Below are positions 1 through 9,044 of a DNA stretch of 64,000 nucleotides, in pieces (position 1 is the first letter of the stretch; each line of letters opens with the position of its first letter). The position numbers and the translations under genes were made by a program. The notes beneath the pieces are model-generated. The model saw only the letters and a program-made list of their open reading frames with translations. It searched no databases and had not been told where the DNA came from. Source of the DNA: CAMPKL01 sp963817465 (GTDB taxonomy: Bacteria > Acidobacteriota > Terriglobia > Bryobacterales > UBA6623); NCBI GenBank assembly GCA_963817465.1, contig CAWFOP010000007.1, forward strand, positions 474,728-538,727, read 5' to 3'.

Positions 1-273
1 CGGCTTGTTGGGCTTCGGCTGCGGCGTTTCAGCCGGAGCTACGGCGGGCAACTCGGCCTTGGGCGGGTACCACAGTAGCCTCTGACTGTCCTTTTCGAGA
101 AGCTGCGCCACCCGCGGCTCGGGAAATTTTCGGGCGGAGGGCCGCGGATTGATGGAAAACGCCGCGGCTACGACAGCCGTGTGAATCGTCAGGGACAGCA
201 GGAACGAGCGGCCGGCGGTCGGTCGATTGACTTGCCAGTCGCTGAACGCAAACTCCCCTGCGCTCCGCCCCAT
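1..273 (-). CDS. TonB-like energy-transducing protein, N-terminal part (cut by window edge)
   Basis: An open frame of 91 codons runs without a stop from an ATG at 273 to the left edge. The product has a short polar N-terminus, one hydrophobic segment at about residues 24-40 (FLLSLTIHTAVVAAAF), then a periplasmic-looking stretch that becomes proline-rich (residues 70-91, PAETPQPKPNKP at the edge). This layout (cytoplasmic stub, single anchor, Pro-rich linker) is that of TonB/TolA-like proteins, which span the periplasm to energise outer-membrane receptors. The C-terminal domain that would prove it lies outside the window, so another single-pass Pro-rich membrane protein is possible. It is codirectional with the downstream ribB-like gene, 51 bases away. 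Confidence 0.5.
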   Translation of the reverse strand, partial: MGRSAGEFAFSDWQVNRPTAGRSFLLSLTIHTAVVAAAFSINPRPSARKFPEPRVAQLLEKDSQRLLWYPPKAELPAVAPAETPQPKPNKP

Positions 274-324
274 GTCTCCATTATCAAGGCGAATTCCGAA
301 ATGGGGAAGACAGTAGGGTGCGCG

Positions 325-1485
325 TTAGCCCGGAAGGTGTGCGGAGACACCTGTCGGGATGGGAGTCTGTTCTTCGATCTTGATGCCGAAACCTTCGAGG
401 CCGACCACCTTGCGGGGGCGGTTCGTCAGCAGCCGGATGCGCTTTAGGCCCAAATCCAGCAGGATTTGAGCCCCGATGCCCGAACGGTACTGCAGCCGGC
501 TTGCCGTACGGCCGGTTTTGGGACCGACGGTGTCGTCGAAGTCGACGTCGATTTTGGGCAACGGCGAGCCGGCGGCGTCGCTCAGCCCGAATCCGCGTTC
601 GTCCGTATGCAGGTAGACGACGGCCCCGCGGCCTGCGGCGGCGATACGAGCCATAGCGCCCTCGATCAGCCCTCGTGAAGGGTGCTCCGCGGCGCAGAAG
701 ATGTCTCCGAAAAGATTCTTCGAGTGCATGCGGACGAGCGCAGGCTCTTCTCCGGCGAGGTCGCCCATGGTGAGAGCGATATGGGCGCCTGAGTCAATGA
801 GGTTGCGGTAGGCGACCGCGCGAAAACGCCCGAAACGCGTCTCCACCTCGCCCTCGGCATAGCGCTCGACGAACCTTTCATTCGCGATGCGGTAGCGAAT
901 CAGCTCAGCGACGCTGACCATCTTGAGCCGATGCGTCTTGCAGAACTCGAGCAGTTCCGGCACACGGGCCATCGTGCCGTCGTCGTTCATGATTTCGCAG
1001 ATCACGCCGGCCGGGATCAGCCCGGCCATGCGCGCCAGATCCACGGAGGCCTCCGTCTGCCCCGCCCTCACGAGCACGCCGCCGTGTTGCGCGCGTAAGG
1101 GAGAAATGTGGCCGGGCCGAGCCAGATCGGCCGGGCCCGAGGCGGGGTCGATGGCGACCTGGATGGTGCGGGAGCGGTCAGCCGCCGAGATGCCGGTGGT
1201 GACCCCGACGGCGGCGTCGATCGGCTCGCAAAACGCCGTCCCGAGCAGGGCGGTGTTGTTGCGCGTCACCAGCGGGATGCGCAGGTGATCGAGCCTTTGC
1301 TCGGTCATCGCCAAGCAGATCAGCCCACGGCCATGCTTGGCCATGAAGTTGATGGCCTCGGGGGTGACCTTCTCGGCCGCCAAAGTCAGGTCGCCTTCGT
1401 TCTCGCGGTCCTCGTCGTCGACCACGACAATCGTGCGACCGGCGCGAAGCTCGTCGAGAGCTTCTTCAATCGAGGCGAAAGCCAT
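325..1485 (-). CDS. ribB: 3,4-dihydroxy-2-butanone-4-phosphate synthase with degenerate GTP cyclohydrolase II-like domain (RibBA/RibBX type)
   Basis: A 386-residue two-domain protein of riboflavin synthesis. Residues 1-200 are a complete RibB domain, which converts ribulose 5-phosphate to 3,4-dihydroxy-2-butanone 4-phosphate plus formate; the acidic motif DDEDRENEGDL lies near residues 22-33, and the later AQHGGVLVRAGQTEASVD and GVICEIMNDDGTMAR blocks are also present. Residues 205-386 align in order with GTP cyclohydrolase II (MHSKNLFGDIF, DERGFGL, GAQILLDLG, LLTNRPRK), but the three zinc-binding cysteines of active RibA (HSEC...RCDC) are absent and RGIGL has become RGFGL. The C-terminal half is therefore probably not a cyclohydrolase. 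No strong ribosome binding site precedes the ATG, and there is no room upstream for an FMN riboswitch. Confidence 0.9.
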   Translation of the reverse strand: MAFASIEEALDELRAGRTIVVVDDEDRENEGDLTLAAEKVTPEAINFMAKHGRGLICLAMTEQRLDHLRIPLVTRNNTALLGTAFCEPIDAAVGVTTGISAADRSRTIQVAIDPASGPADLARPGHISPLRAQHGGVLVRAGQTEASVDLARMAGLIPAGVICEIMNDDGTMARVPELLEFCKTHRLKMVSVAELIRYRIANERFVERYAEGEVETRFGRFRAVAYRNLIDSGAHIALTMGDLAGEEPALVRMHSKNLFGDIFCAAEHPSRGLIEGAMARIAAAGRGAVVYLHTDERGFGLSDAAGSPLPKIDVDFDDTVGPKTGRTASRLQYRSGIGAQILLDLGLKRIRLLTNRPRKVVGLEGFGIKIEEQTPIPTGVSAHLPG

Positions 1486-1524
1486 CGCTACCCGAATTCT
1501 AACAATCGGGCGGCGAAATGATTG

Positions 1525-2277
1525 CTATGGCCTGAAATCGGCCGACCGCCGGAAGCGGCGCCTTCGCCGCAGAGCCACGGCGAATATCCCTCCTCCAAAC
1601 AGAAGCAACGTCCCCGGCTCGGGAACGGTCGTCCGATAGTCGAACAAGTTGTCCACCGAGTCGAGCGTGACAAATCCGACCGGCGCTTGAGCGCCGTCGG
1701 CGCTGGCCCCTCCGGTCAAGCTCAGCAACTCGTCGATCGTTATTTTCTGTCGAGGCGTGAAGAGGAAGCCGGTATCCATCAGGTCCGGATCCGTGTCCGT
1801 AACGCTGGCGAGTGCCCCGTCATTGGTGATGGATTTACCAGAAAGGATGCTTCCGAATTTGAGAGCATTCGGGCTAAAACGAAATGGATTATTGAGAGCC
1901 GTAGTCGTGGAGATGAATTCGCTAAAGGGACGTTCGACGGTAAAGAAAAAGCGGTAGCTCACATTCAAATTGCCTTGCGCCGGCCCCGGGCCGCTCACCG
2001 TCCCGGTGGACTCGAAGTCTCCGGCAAAGCGCAGACCCACCTGGTTTGCCGCGGATAGGGGCGACACGGTGATCTCGCCCGCGTCCAACGGCGTCGTGGT
2101 GATGGAACCGGTTGTGAACAGGTCGAACTCGCTGAAAACGGCGCCGTCGATCTCGCATTCAAATCCTGCGACGAGATAGGCGCTAAGCGACGCTGAAGTA
2201 CAGAGCGGAGCGGCGCTGACAGCCGCCGTGGACGCTACTGCGACAAACAGGATCCGGACCGACACAGGCGTAGACAT
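1525..2277 (-). CDS. PEP-CTERM sorting-domain exported protein
   Basis: A 250-residue secreted protein. It starts with a signal peptide (hydrophobic stretch about residues 8-22, ending VSAAP) and ends with a PEP-CTERM signal: VPEPGTLLLFGGG, a hydrophobic helix, then an RRRRR cluster. In known systems this tail is recognised by exosortase (EpsH/XrtA) and the protein is moved to the surface or exopolysaccharide. The central part has no recognised catalytic motif and looks like a beta-rich extracellular domain. A good ribosome binding site (AGGAGG, 8 bases before the ATG) supports the start. No exosortase gene is in the window. Function beyond surface location is unknown. Confidence 0.85.
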   Translation of the reverse strand: MSTPVSVRILFVAVASTAAVSAAPLCTSASLSAYLVAGFECEIDGAVFSEFDLFTTGSITTTPLDAGEITVSPLSAANQVGLRFAGDFESTGTVSGPGPAQGNLNVSYRFFFTVERPFSEFISTTTALNNPFRFSPNALKFGSILSGKSITNDGALASVTDTDPDLMDTGFLFTPRQKITIDELLSLTGGASADGAQAPVGFVTLDSVDNLFDYRTTVPEPGTLLLFGGGIFAVALRRRRRFRRSADFRP

Positions 2278-2408
2278 TCGCTAGTCCTCCTGCAAAAAAT
2301 CCGGGCGCGAGGGAAAAGATTATTGATCCTCCCCGCAGCCAAGACTATCACAGGAACGCGCTGAATCAACAAAAAATCCACGCGCTTTGGGTCCACGAAG
2401 GGCCGCCT

Positions 2409-4889
2409 CTACTCATAGCGCAAAGCCTGTTGCGGCTCGAGACGCGCGGCGCGGACCGCGGCCGGCAAGCCCGCCGCCAATCCGGCCAGCCCGATCAGCA
2501 GCGCCGCGAGCGACAAGCTCGCGACGTCGCGCGGCGAGACGCCGTGCAGCAGGCTCGCCACCAGCGGCCCCAAGGCGACCGCGGCGACCAAGCCGATCAC
2601 GCCGCCGACCACCATCAAGGTCAACGACTCTCGCAGCACCAAGCCGAGCAGCTGGCCCGATTGCGCGCCCAGCGCCTTGCGGACGCCGAACTCGTTCGTA
2701 CGGCGGCCGACCGCATAGCTGGTCACGCCGTACAGGCCGATGCCCGCGAGCAGGGTCGCCAGGACGGCGAAGGCTATGGTCAGGTTCGACAGCAGCCGCT
2801 CGATGCGGACGTCGCGGTTGACGCGGTCGGTCATCGTTTGCGTCTCGCGGATCGGCAACTCGGGCGCCGCCTCCTCGATCGCCGCCTTGACGCCGGCCGC
2901 CAGGGCGCCCGGGGAACCTTTCGCGCGTACGACGATGCCGCGTACGAAATCGGGAGTTTGGTAGACCGACTGATACAAGACCGGCTGTTCCTGTTGGTGG
3001 AAGCCGTAATACTTCGTCTTGTCCACCACGCCGACGATCTCGAAGGTTTGATCCTCCAGCTTCACGCGGCCCCCGATCGCCGAACCGCCGGAAAAGAAGC
3101 GTTTGGCGAACACCGTATCCACGTCGATGGCCGGCAAGGAGCCCTCTCGGTCGCTGTCGTCGAGCAGGCGTCCTTGGAGCAAACGCATCCCGAGAGTCTC
3201 GAAATACTCCGGAGTGATTCGGATGACGTTTGTGCTGGCGTCTTCGTCGGGCTGGGTTTCGCGGCCCTCAATCTCGAAGCTGCTCGAACGCCGCGCGCCC
3301 GTGATCGGAGGGAAAAGCACCATCGCCGATCGTTCCACGCCGGGAACGGCGTCGATGCGGTCCAGCAAGCCGCGATAGAGCGCATCGAGGTTCTTCTCCT
3401 CGTAACCGCCCCCGCGCACGTCGACTTCGTAAGCCAGCAGCCGGTCGACATCGAAGCCGACGTCCTCATGGCGCAGCGAATCGAGACTTTGCAGGAAGAG
3501 TCCGGCGCCGGCCAACAGCACGACGGCGAGCGCCGCCTGCGCGCCGACCAGAATACGCTGAATCCCGCCGCGCGCGCCTTCGACCGCGCCGCGGCCGCCG
3601 ACCTGCAGCGCCGAGGTCAGCGTCACCCGGCCGGCCCGCAGCGCCGGGACCAATCCGAACAGCACGCCGGTGAGGGTCGCAACGCCGAAGGTGAACGCCA
3701 AAGTCCGGCCTTGGATGGCGATATCGAGCGGAAACCCGTCGTTGCCGGACATCAACGCCACAAGGACATCGCGCGCCCAACTCGCCGCCGCCAGGCCGAC
3801 GACGCCGCCGGCGAGCGACAGCATAAGGCTTTCGGTCAGCAGTTGGCGAATCAAGCGCATCCGTCCGGCGCCGAGGGCCAAGCGCACGCCGATCTCGCGG
3901 CGGCGGCTCGACGCGCGCGCAATCAACAGGTTCGCCACATTCGCACAGGCGATCAGCAACACCAAGCCGGTGACAGCCAGCAGCAGCGTGAGCGGACTAT
4001 GCAGCTCATCGAGATCGGTGAAGCCGTGCGAGCCCGGCCGCAACGTCAAACGCGCTTCGGCCACGGCCCTGTCGAATTCCTCTTGCGACAGCTCGGTCGG
4101 TTCGGCGCGGACGATCTGCTCCCACAAAACCGCCAGTGATGCCTCGGCTTGCTCGATCGTCACGCCTGGCTTCATCCGTCCGAACAGCAGGAAGTGGCTC
4201 GTCCCCGGGTCATCGAGCAGCGAGTCCATGCGCGTGATCTGCATCTGCATGGTCAGCGGAACCCAGATGTCGGGCTCCGAGCCGATGCGCTCGCCGTGAA
4301 ACGCCGCCGGTGCGACGCCAATAACGGTATACGTCAGCCCGTTAAGCGAGATCCCGTCGCCCACGACATCGCTGCGGCCGCCGAAGCGCTTTTGCCAAAA
4401 GCCGTAGCTCAAAACCGCCAGCGGACTCGTCCCTATGTTGCCGATATCGCTCGGCTCGAGCAGCCGTCCCAGCCGCGGCTTAACGCCCAGCGTGCGAAAG
4501 TAGTTGCCGCTCACCAGCACCGTGTCGACCGCCTCCGGCGAGGTCGCGTCCTCGCGCAGATAAGCGGTCCAGTTCAGGCTGCCCACCGCCGCCAAGTCGG
4601 TCAGCACATCGTTCTTCTCGGCGAGCTCGAGATAGCGCGGATACGAGAACAAGTAGGTCACGGGCCGGTCGCTGCCGTTGATGCCGCGCGCTCCGCCAGG
4701 TCCCAGACCAACCAACTCCTCGGGCTTCTCGACCGGCAGCGAACGGAGCATCACGGCGTCCATTAGGCTGAAAATCGCCGTGTTCGCGCCGATGCCCAAC
4801 GCCAGCGACAGCACAGCCGCGGCGGTAAATCCCGGACTTTTGACCAGCATCCTGAGTCCGAAGCGAAAGTCCTGCAGAAGTCCGTTCAT
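2409..4889 (-). CDS. ABC transporter permease, MacB-like duplicated orphan type (ADOP family)
   Basis: The 826-residue product has the acidobacterial duplicated orphan permease layout: an N-terminal FtsX/MacB helix (GFTAAAVLSLALGIGANTAI), a large periplasmic MacB_PCD domain, three helices (LLLAVTGLVLLIACANVANL and following), then a second copy of periplasmic domain plus three helices, ending in an RLEPQQALRYE tail typical of the family. The open frame extends further upstream, but the ATG at 4889 is preceded by AAGGAG at good spacing and begins the conserved MNGLLQDFRFGLRMLVKSPGF block, so I place the start there. No ATPase partner gene is adjacent, which is usual for this family. The substrate is unknown. 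It is divergent from the MoxR/Bat operon. Confidence 0.9.
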   Translation of the reverse strand: MNGLLQDFRFGLRMLVKSPGFTAAAVLSLALGIGANTAIFSLMDAVMLRSLPVEKPEELVGLGPGGARGINGSDRPVTYLFSYPRYLELAEKNDVLTDLAAVGSLNWTAYLREDATSPEAVDTVLVSGNYFRTLGVKPRLGRLLEPSDIGNIGTSPLAVLSYGFWQKRFGGRSDVVGDGISLNGLTYTVIGVAPAAFHGERIGSEPDIWVPLTMQMQITRMDSLLDDPGTSHFLLFGRMKPGVTIEQAEASLAVLWEQIVRAEPTELSQEEFDRAVAEARLTLRPGSHGFTDLDELHSPLTLLLAVTGLVLLIACANVANLLIARASSRRREIGVRLALGAGRMRLIRQLLTESLMLSLAGGVVGLAAASWARDVLVALMSGNDGFPLDIAIQGRTLAFTFGVATLTGVLFGLVPALRAGRVTLTSALQVGGRGAVEGARGGIQRILVGAQAALAVVLLAGAGLFLQSLDSLRHEDVGFDVDRLLAYEVDVRGGGYEEKNLDALYRGLLDRIDAVPGVERSAMVLFPPITGARRSSSFEIEGRETQPDEDASTNVIRITPEYFETLGMRLLQGRLLDDSDREGSLPAIDVDTVFAKRFFSGGSAIGGRVKLEDQTFEIVGVVDKTKYYGFHQQEQPVLYQSVYQTPDFVRGIVVRAKGSPGALAAGVKAAIEEAAPELPIRETQTMTDRVNRDVRIERLLSNLTIAFAVLATLLAGIGLYGVTSYAVGRRTNEFGVRKALGAQSGQLLGLVLRESLTLMVVGGVIGLVAAVALGPLVASLLHGVSPRDVASLSLAALLIGLAGLAAGLPAAVRAARLEPQQALRYE

Positions 4890-5128
4890 CACTCGTCTCC
4901 TTCGAGCTAATCCCCTTTCGATGCGGCGGCGGGATCGCGTCCGGCGCCGCATCGCCTGGCCCGCACGTCGAGGGCCGCCGCGGCCGCGGGCCGCAGTTCT
5001 TCCCGATTCGATTGAAAAAAATAGACTTACCGTCCGCACCTTGCGTGCGTCCCATCCCTTCGAGATCGGCGTCCGATCTCATCGACGGGAAGGTTCCGTC
5101 CCACGACCGAGATAGAATTGAGGTTCGC

Positions 5129-6118
5129 GTGCCAGTCGACGTACAAGCCATCAATCAACGAGTCGAGCAGGAAACGGCCTTGCTCGGCCGCATCCGGGAG
5201 GAAATAGGACGAGTCATCGTTGGGCAGCACGAACTCATCGACCGCCTGATTCTGGCCCTGCTCTGCAACCAGCACGTCTTGATCGAGGGCGTGCCGGGGT
5301 TGGCCAAGACGCTGTCGGTGACGACGCTGGCCAAGAGCATCCAGGCCACGTTTCAGCGCTTGCAGTTCACGCCGGACCTGCTGCCGGCCGACCTGATCGG
5401 CACGCTGATCTACAACCCCAAGGACGGCAATTTCACGACGAAGAAGGGGCCGATCTTCGCCAACATCGTGCTGGCCGACGAGATCAACCGCGCCCCAGCG
5501 AAGGTTCAGAGCGCTCTGCTCGAAGCGATGCAAGAGCGCCAGGTCACCATCGGCGACTCGACATTTCCGCTGCCAGACCCGTTCATGGTGCTGGCCACCC
5601 AGAACCCCATCGAGCAGGAGGGCACCTATCCCCTGCCTGAAGCGCAGGTCGACCGCTTCATGCTCAAGCTCAAGGTGCAATATCCGACCCGCGAGCAAGA
5701 GCTCGAGATTCTGCGCCGCATGGCCAAGTCGAGCCCCGCGCTCGGGGTGGAAGCGTTGATCTCGCCGCAGGACGTCGTGCGCCTGCGGCAGCTCACCGAC
5801 GACATCTACATCGATCCCAAGGTCGAGGAATACATCGTCAATCTGGTGGAAGCCAGCCGCCGGCCCGACGCCTTCAAGCTCGACCTGGGCGGCTTGATTC
5901 GGTACGGCGCTTCGCCCCGCGCGACGATCTTTCTCGCCATGGCCGCCAAGGCGCACGCGCTGCTCGCCGGCCGCGGCTACGCGACGCCCCAAGACGTCAA
6001 AACCATCGCCTGGGACGTACTGCGGCACCGCATCATCGTCACCTACGAGGCAGAGGCCGAAGAGAAGACGCCCGAGCACCTGATCAAAGCCATCCTCGAC
6101 GCCGTCGAAGTGCCATGA
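5129..6118 (+). CDS. moxR: MoxR-family AAA+ ATPase
   Basis: A 329-residue AAA+ ATPase of the MoxR class, chaperone-like partners of von Willebrand A (VWA) proteins. Walker A is GVPGLAKT at residues 54-61, Walker B is IVLADEINR, and the sensor block LATQNPIEQEGTYPLPEAQ and the lid domain are present. The open frame begins at 5012, but the extra N-terminus is low-complexity; the GTG at 5129 follows a GAGG-type binding site and gives the normal family length. It is the first gene of a seven-gene run (moxR to batE); its stop overlaps the next start (ATGA). Roles inferred from other bacteria are stress tolerance or maturation of envelope complexes. Confidence 0.93.
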   Translation: MPVDVQAINQRVEQETALLGRIREEIGRVIVGQHELIDRLILALLCNQHVLIEGVPGLAKTLSVTTLAKSIQATFQRLQFTPDLLPADLIGTLIYNPKDGNFTTKKGPIFANIVLADEINRAPAKVQSALLEAMQERQVTIGDSTFPLPDPFMVLATQNPIEQEGTYPLPEAQVDRFMLKLKVQYPTREQELEILRRMAKSSPALGVEALISPQDVVRLRQLTDDIYIDPKVEEYIVNLVEASRRPDAFKLDLGGLIRYGASPRATIFLAMAAKAHALLAGRGYATPQDVKTIAWDVLRHRIIVTYEAEAEEKTPEHLIKAILDAVEVP

Positions 6119-6990
6119 TCCCCAAGGATCTCGCCCGCAAGATTCGCCTGATCCAGATCCACACGCGCCGCGCGGTCAACGATCTGCTGGCCGGCGAGTA
6201 CCACAGCGTCTTCAAGGGGCGCGGCATGGAGTTCGACGAGGTGCGCGAGTATGCGCCCGGCGACGAGATCCGCTCGATCGATTGGAACGTCACCGCGCGC
6301 ATGGGCCGCCCCTTCGTGAAGCGATACGTGGAAGAGCGCGAATTGACCGTGCTGTTCGTGGTCGATCTTTCGGCCTCGGGGGCTTTCGGGAGCCGTACCC
6401 AGACTAAGAACGAAGTCGCCGCCGAGCTGTGCGCGCTGCTGGCCTTCTCCGCCATTCGCAACAACGACAAGGTCGGCCTGGTCGTGTTCACCGACCGCAT
6501 CGAACGCTTCATTCCGCCAAAGAAGGGCCAGTCGCACGTGCTTCGGCTCATTCGTGAGCTGCTGTCGTTCAAGCCGACGGGCCGCGGTACGAACATCGCG
6601 CAAGCGCTCGACTACCTGGGACGCATCGCCCAGCGCAAAGCGATCGTCTTCCTCGTGTCGGACTTTCTGGACGAAAACTACGACCGCCCGTTGCGGGTCC
6701 TCGCCCACCGCCATGATCTGGTCGCCGTGTCGGTCGACGACCCCCGTGAAAAGTCTCTGCCGGACGTCGGCCTGATCGAGCTGGAAGACAACGAGACCGG
6801 CGAGCGCGTGATCGTCGATACCAGCAGCCGTGACGTGCGTACGCGCTTCGCGGCGCAGGCGCGCCGCCGCGCGGCCGAACGCACCGAGATGTTCCGTTCC
6901 ACGGCGGTGGACGAGATTCACGTCACCGCCGGGCAAGACTATGTGCGCGACCTGATGCTGTTTTTCCGCAAGCGTGAGAGCCGCCTATGA
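6115..6990 (+). CDS. DUF58 protein with VWA-like fold
   Basis: A 291-residue DUF58 protein. The family signature is clear: FKGRGMEFDEVREYAPGD followed by IRSIDWNVTAR near residues 35-65, then a VWA-like core starting VVDLSASGAFGS (a DxSxS metal-site motif) and FLVSDFLDENY. DUF58 genes almost always follow moxR and precede batA, as here. The start overlaps the moxR stop by 4 bases and the stop overlaps the next start by 4 bases, indicating translational coupling. It is cytoplasmic, with no signal peptide or membrane helix. Its biochemical role is unknown; it probably acts as the MoxR partner. Confidence 0.92.
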   Translation: MIPKDLARKIRLIQIHTRRAVNDLLAGEYHSVFKGRGMEFDEVREYAPGDEIRSIDWNVTARMGRPFVKRYVEERELTVLFVVDLSASGAFGSRTQTKNEVAAELCALLAFSAIRNNDKVGLVVFTDRIERFIPPKKGQSHVLRLIRELLSFKPTGRGTNIAQALDYLGRIAQRKAIVFLVSDFLDENYDRPLRVLAHRHDLVAVSVDDPREKSLPDVGLIELEDNETGERVIVDTSSRDVRTRFAAQARRRAAERTEMFRSTAVDEIHVTAGQDYVRDLMLFFRKRESRL

Positions 6991-7985
6991 GAGCGCTGCT
7001 CGCAACGCTGCTGCTGCTGGCGGGTTGCGCGGCCCAGAAGCCGCAGGCCCCCGCGCCGGACGTCTCGAAGGAGTATCGCGACGGCGATGTCGTGGTGCGG
7101 CTGGTCATTCCGCACACCACGATCAAGGCCGCCGACAGCGTCGACGTGCGCCTCGAGGCGGAGGCCCCTGAGAACCGGCAACTGCGCTTCCCGACCCTCG
7201 AAGGTCAGCTCGACGACTTCTTGCTCTCGTCGAGCGAGCTGAGCCCGGCCCGCCTCGGCGGCGAGGGACGCGTCGAAATCGACGCGTCCTACCAGCTCGA
7301 TCCGCTCAAGACGGGCGAGCTGAGCGTCCCCGCCCTCGCGATTAGTCACTGGGGCCCCGGGCAAACCGAGCAGGACGCCGCCAAGATCGAAACCGAGCCG
7401 GTCAAGATCACCGTGCAGTCCCTGTTCAACGAGGACGAAAAGGCCGAGCTGCGCGACATCGCCGAGCCGGAGTCGATGCCGATTCCGACCTGGTGGTGGG
7501 TCGTCGCCGCCGGCTCGCTGCTGGCCGTCATCGGGCTGGCCTACTGGCTGTGGCGCCGCCGCAATCTCAAGCCGGCGATTCCCGAGCCCGTCACGCCGCC
7601 GAACCAGATCGCCATGGCGGAAATCGACGCCCTGCTCGCCGAAAACCTGATCGAAGGCGGTCAATACAAGCTGTACTTCCTCAAGCTCTCCGAAATCCTG
7701 CGGCGCTACATCGAAGCGCGCTTCGGGCTGCGTGCGCCGGAACGCACGACCGAGGAGTTTCTCCAGGAATTGCGGCCCACGCGGAGCTTTTCGGCGGAGC
7801 AGAAGTCGCTGCTGCGAGACTTTCTCACGCACGCCGATCTGGTGAAATTCGCCGAGTATCAGCCGACGCGCGAGAGCGGCGACGAGGCCGCCGCGATCTG
7901 CCGCCGCTTCGTCCGTGAGACCGCTCCCGCGCCGCCGGCGATCCAAACCGACACCAAGCCTGACCAACATGCGTCCATACAATAG
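6987..7985 (+). CDS. Lipoprotein with single membrane helix, Bat-operon accessory (BatD/DUF4381-like)
   Basis: The 332-residue product begins with a lipoprotein signal (LLLLAGCA, lipidated Cys14). Residues 30-150 form a beta-rich periplasmic domain resembling the N-terminal part of BatD, with a strand pattern of the kind TIKAADSVDVRLEAEA. A membrane helix follows (WWWVVAAGSLLAVIGLAYWL, about residues 170-190) and then a cytoplasmic helical domain with YFLKLSEILRRYIEARFG and TTEEFLQEL, typical of the DUF4381/BatD tail region. It lies between DUF58 and batA, overlapping DUF58 by 4 bases and 15 bases before batA. The role is inferred from context: a membrane-anchored component of the Bat complex. 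Confidence 0.75.
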   Translation: MRALLATLLLLAGCAAQKPQAPAPDVSKEYRDGDVVVRLVIPHTTIKAADSVDVRLEAEAPENRQLRFPTLEGQLDDFLLSSSELSPARLGGEGRVEIDASYQLDPLKTGELSVPALAISHWGPGQTEQDAAKIETEPVKITVQSLFNEDEKAELRDIAEPESMPIPTWWWVVAAGSLLAVIGLAYWLWRRRNLKPAIPEPVTPPNQIAMAEIDALLAENLIEGGQYKLYFLKLSEILRRYIEARFGLRAPERTTEEFLQELRPTRSFSAEQKSLLRDFLTHADLVKFAEYQPTRESGDEAAAICRRFVRETAPAPPAIQTDTKPDQHASIQ

Positions 7986-8000
7986 AAACTAGGCCTACGG

Positions 8001-9044
8001 ATGCGCTTTGCATCGCCTTGGATGTTCCTTCTGCTGCCGCTGATTCCAGCGGCGCTTTACTGGGCCGTACGGCGCAATCGCCGCGCGGCGGCGCCTTTCC
8101 CTGCCTCGAAACCGCTGCGCCTGGCCGGCGGCTCCTGGCGCACGGCGCTCGCTCCGGTCCCATGGGTGCTGCGCGGCGGGGCCCTGACGCTACTGGTGAT
8201 CGTGCTCGCACGCCCGCAGATGGGCAGCGAACGCATCCGCGACCTCAGCCGCGGCATCGCCATCGAGATGGTGGTCGACCGCTCGTCGAGCATGGGAGCG
8301 GAAATGCGCTACCGCAGCCGCAACGTGACCCGGCTCGAGGCCGTCAAGCGGGTCTTCGCGGATTTTGTCGACGGCTCGGGCGATTTGCCCGGCCGACCCA
8401 ACGACCTGCTCGGGATGATCACCTTCGCACGTTACCCCGACACCGTTTGCCCGCTCACGCTGTCGCATGAGACGCTCACCGGCCTGATCGGCGACGTCAA
8501 CCTGGTGCAGGAGCGCAGCGAAGACGGCACCGCCATCGGCGACGCCGTCACGCTCGCGGCCGCCCGTCTGCGCACCGCTGAGGAAGCGCTGCAGCGCAGG
8601 ACCGGCGAGCAGCAAGAGTACGAGATCAAAAGCAAGATCATCATCCTGCTCACCGACGGCGAGAACAACGCCGGCCAACGCAGCGTCGAGCAGGCCGCCA
8701 AGCTCGCCGCCGAGTGGGGCATCAAGGTCTACGCCATCGGCGTCGGGCAAGACCGCAATATCTCGACCGCCTTCGGCGTCGTGACGATTCCGAAAACTCC
8801 GGGCGTGGACGACGAATCGCTGCGCAACCTCGCCAAGAGCACCGGCGGCATTTATCGCTTGGCGACCGACGCCACCTCGCTGATCGAGATCTACAAGGAA
8901 ATCGACGAGCTCGAGAAGAGCGAGATCCAAGCCGTCCGGTATTTGGACTACCAGGAGTTGTTCGCGCCGTTCGCCCTCACCGGTTTGCTGCTGATCGCCG
9001 CGGAGTCGCTGTTGAGCGGCACCGTGCTCAGGAGGACGCCGTGA
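8001..9044 (+). CDS. batA: BatA, membrane-anchored VWA domain protein
   Basis: The 347-residue product has an N-terminal membrane helix (WMFLLLPLIPAALYWAV), a second helix around residues 55-70, a VWA domain with an intact metal site (VVDRSSSMG, residues 91-99, plus ILLTDGENNAG), and a C-terminal helix (FAPFALTGLLLIAAESLL). This is the BatA layout, with the VWA domain facing the periplasm. The stop overlaps the GTG start of batB/C (GTGA). Bat proteins were first linked to aerotolerance in Bacteroides and to stress or infectivity in Leptospira; the function here is inferred. Confidence 0.93.
   Translation: MRFASPWMFLLLPLIPAALYWAVRRNRRAAAPFPASKPLRLAGGSWRTALAPVPWVLRGGALTLLVIVLARPQMGSERIRDLSRGIAIEMVVDRSSSMGAEMRYRSRNVTRLEAVKRVFADFVDGSGDLPGRPNDLLGMITFARYPDTVCPLTLSHETLTGLIGDVNLVQERSEDGTAIGDAVTLAAARLRTAEEALQRRTGEQQEYEIKSKIIILLTDGENNAGQRSVEQAAKLAAEWGIKVYAIGVGQDRNISTAFGVVTIPKTPGVDDESLRNLAKSTGGIYRLATDATSLIEIYKEIDELEKSEIQAVRYLDYQELFAPFALTGLLLIAAESLLSGTVLRRTP

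Noticed and set aside
1486..1524. FMN riboswitch in front of ribB
   Set aside because: Only 39 bases separate ribB from the neighbouring gene, far too short for that riboswitch.
2409..4889. Classical MacAB efflux operon
   Set aside because: No MacA-like or ATPase gene adjacent and the permease is of the duplicated orphan type.
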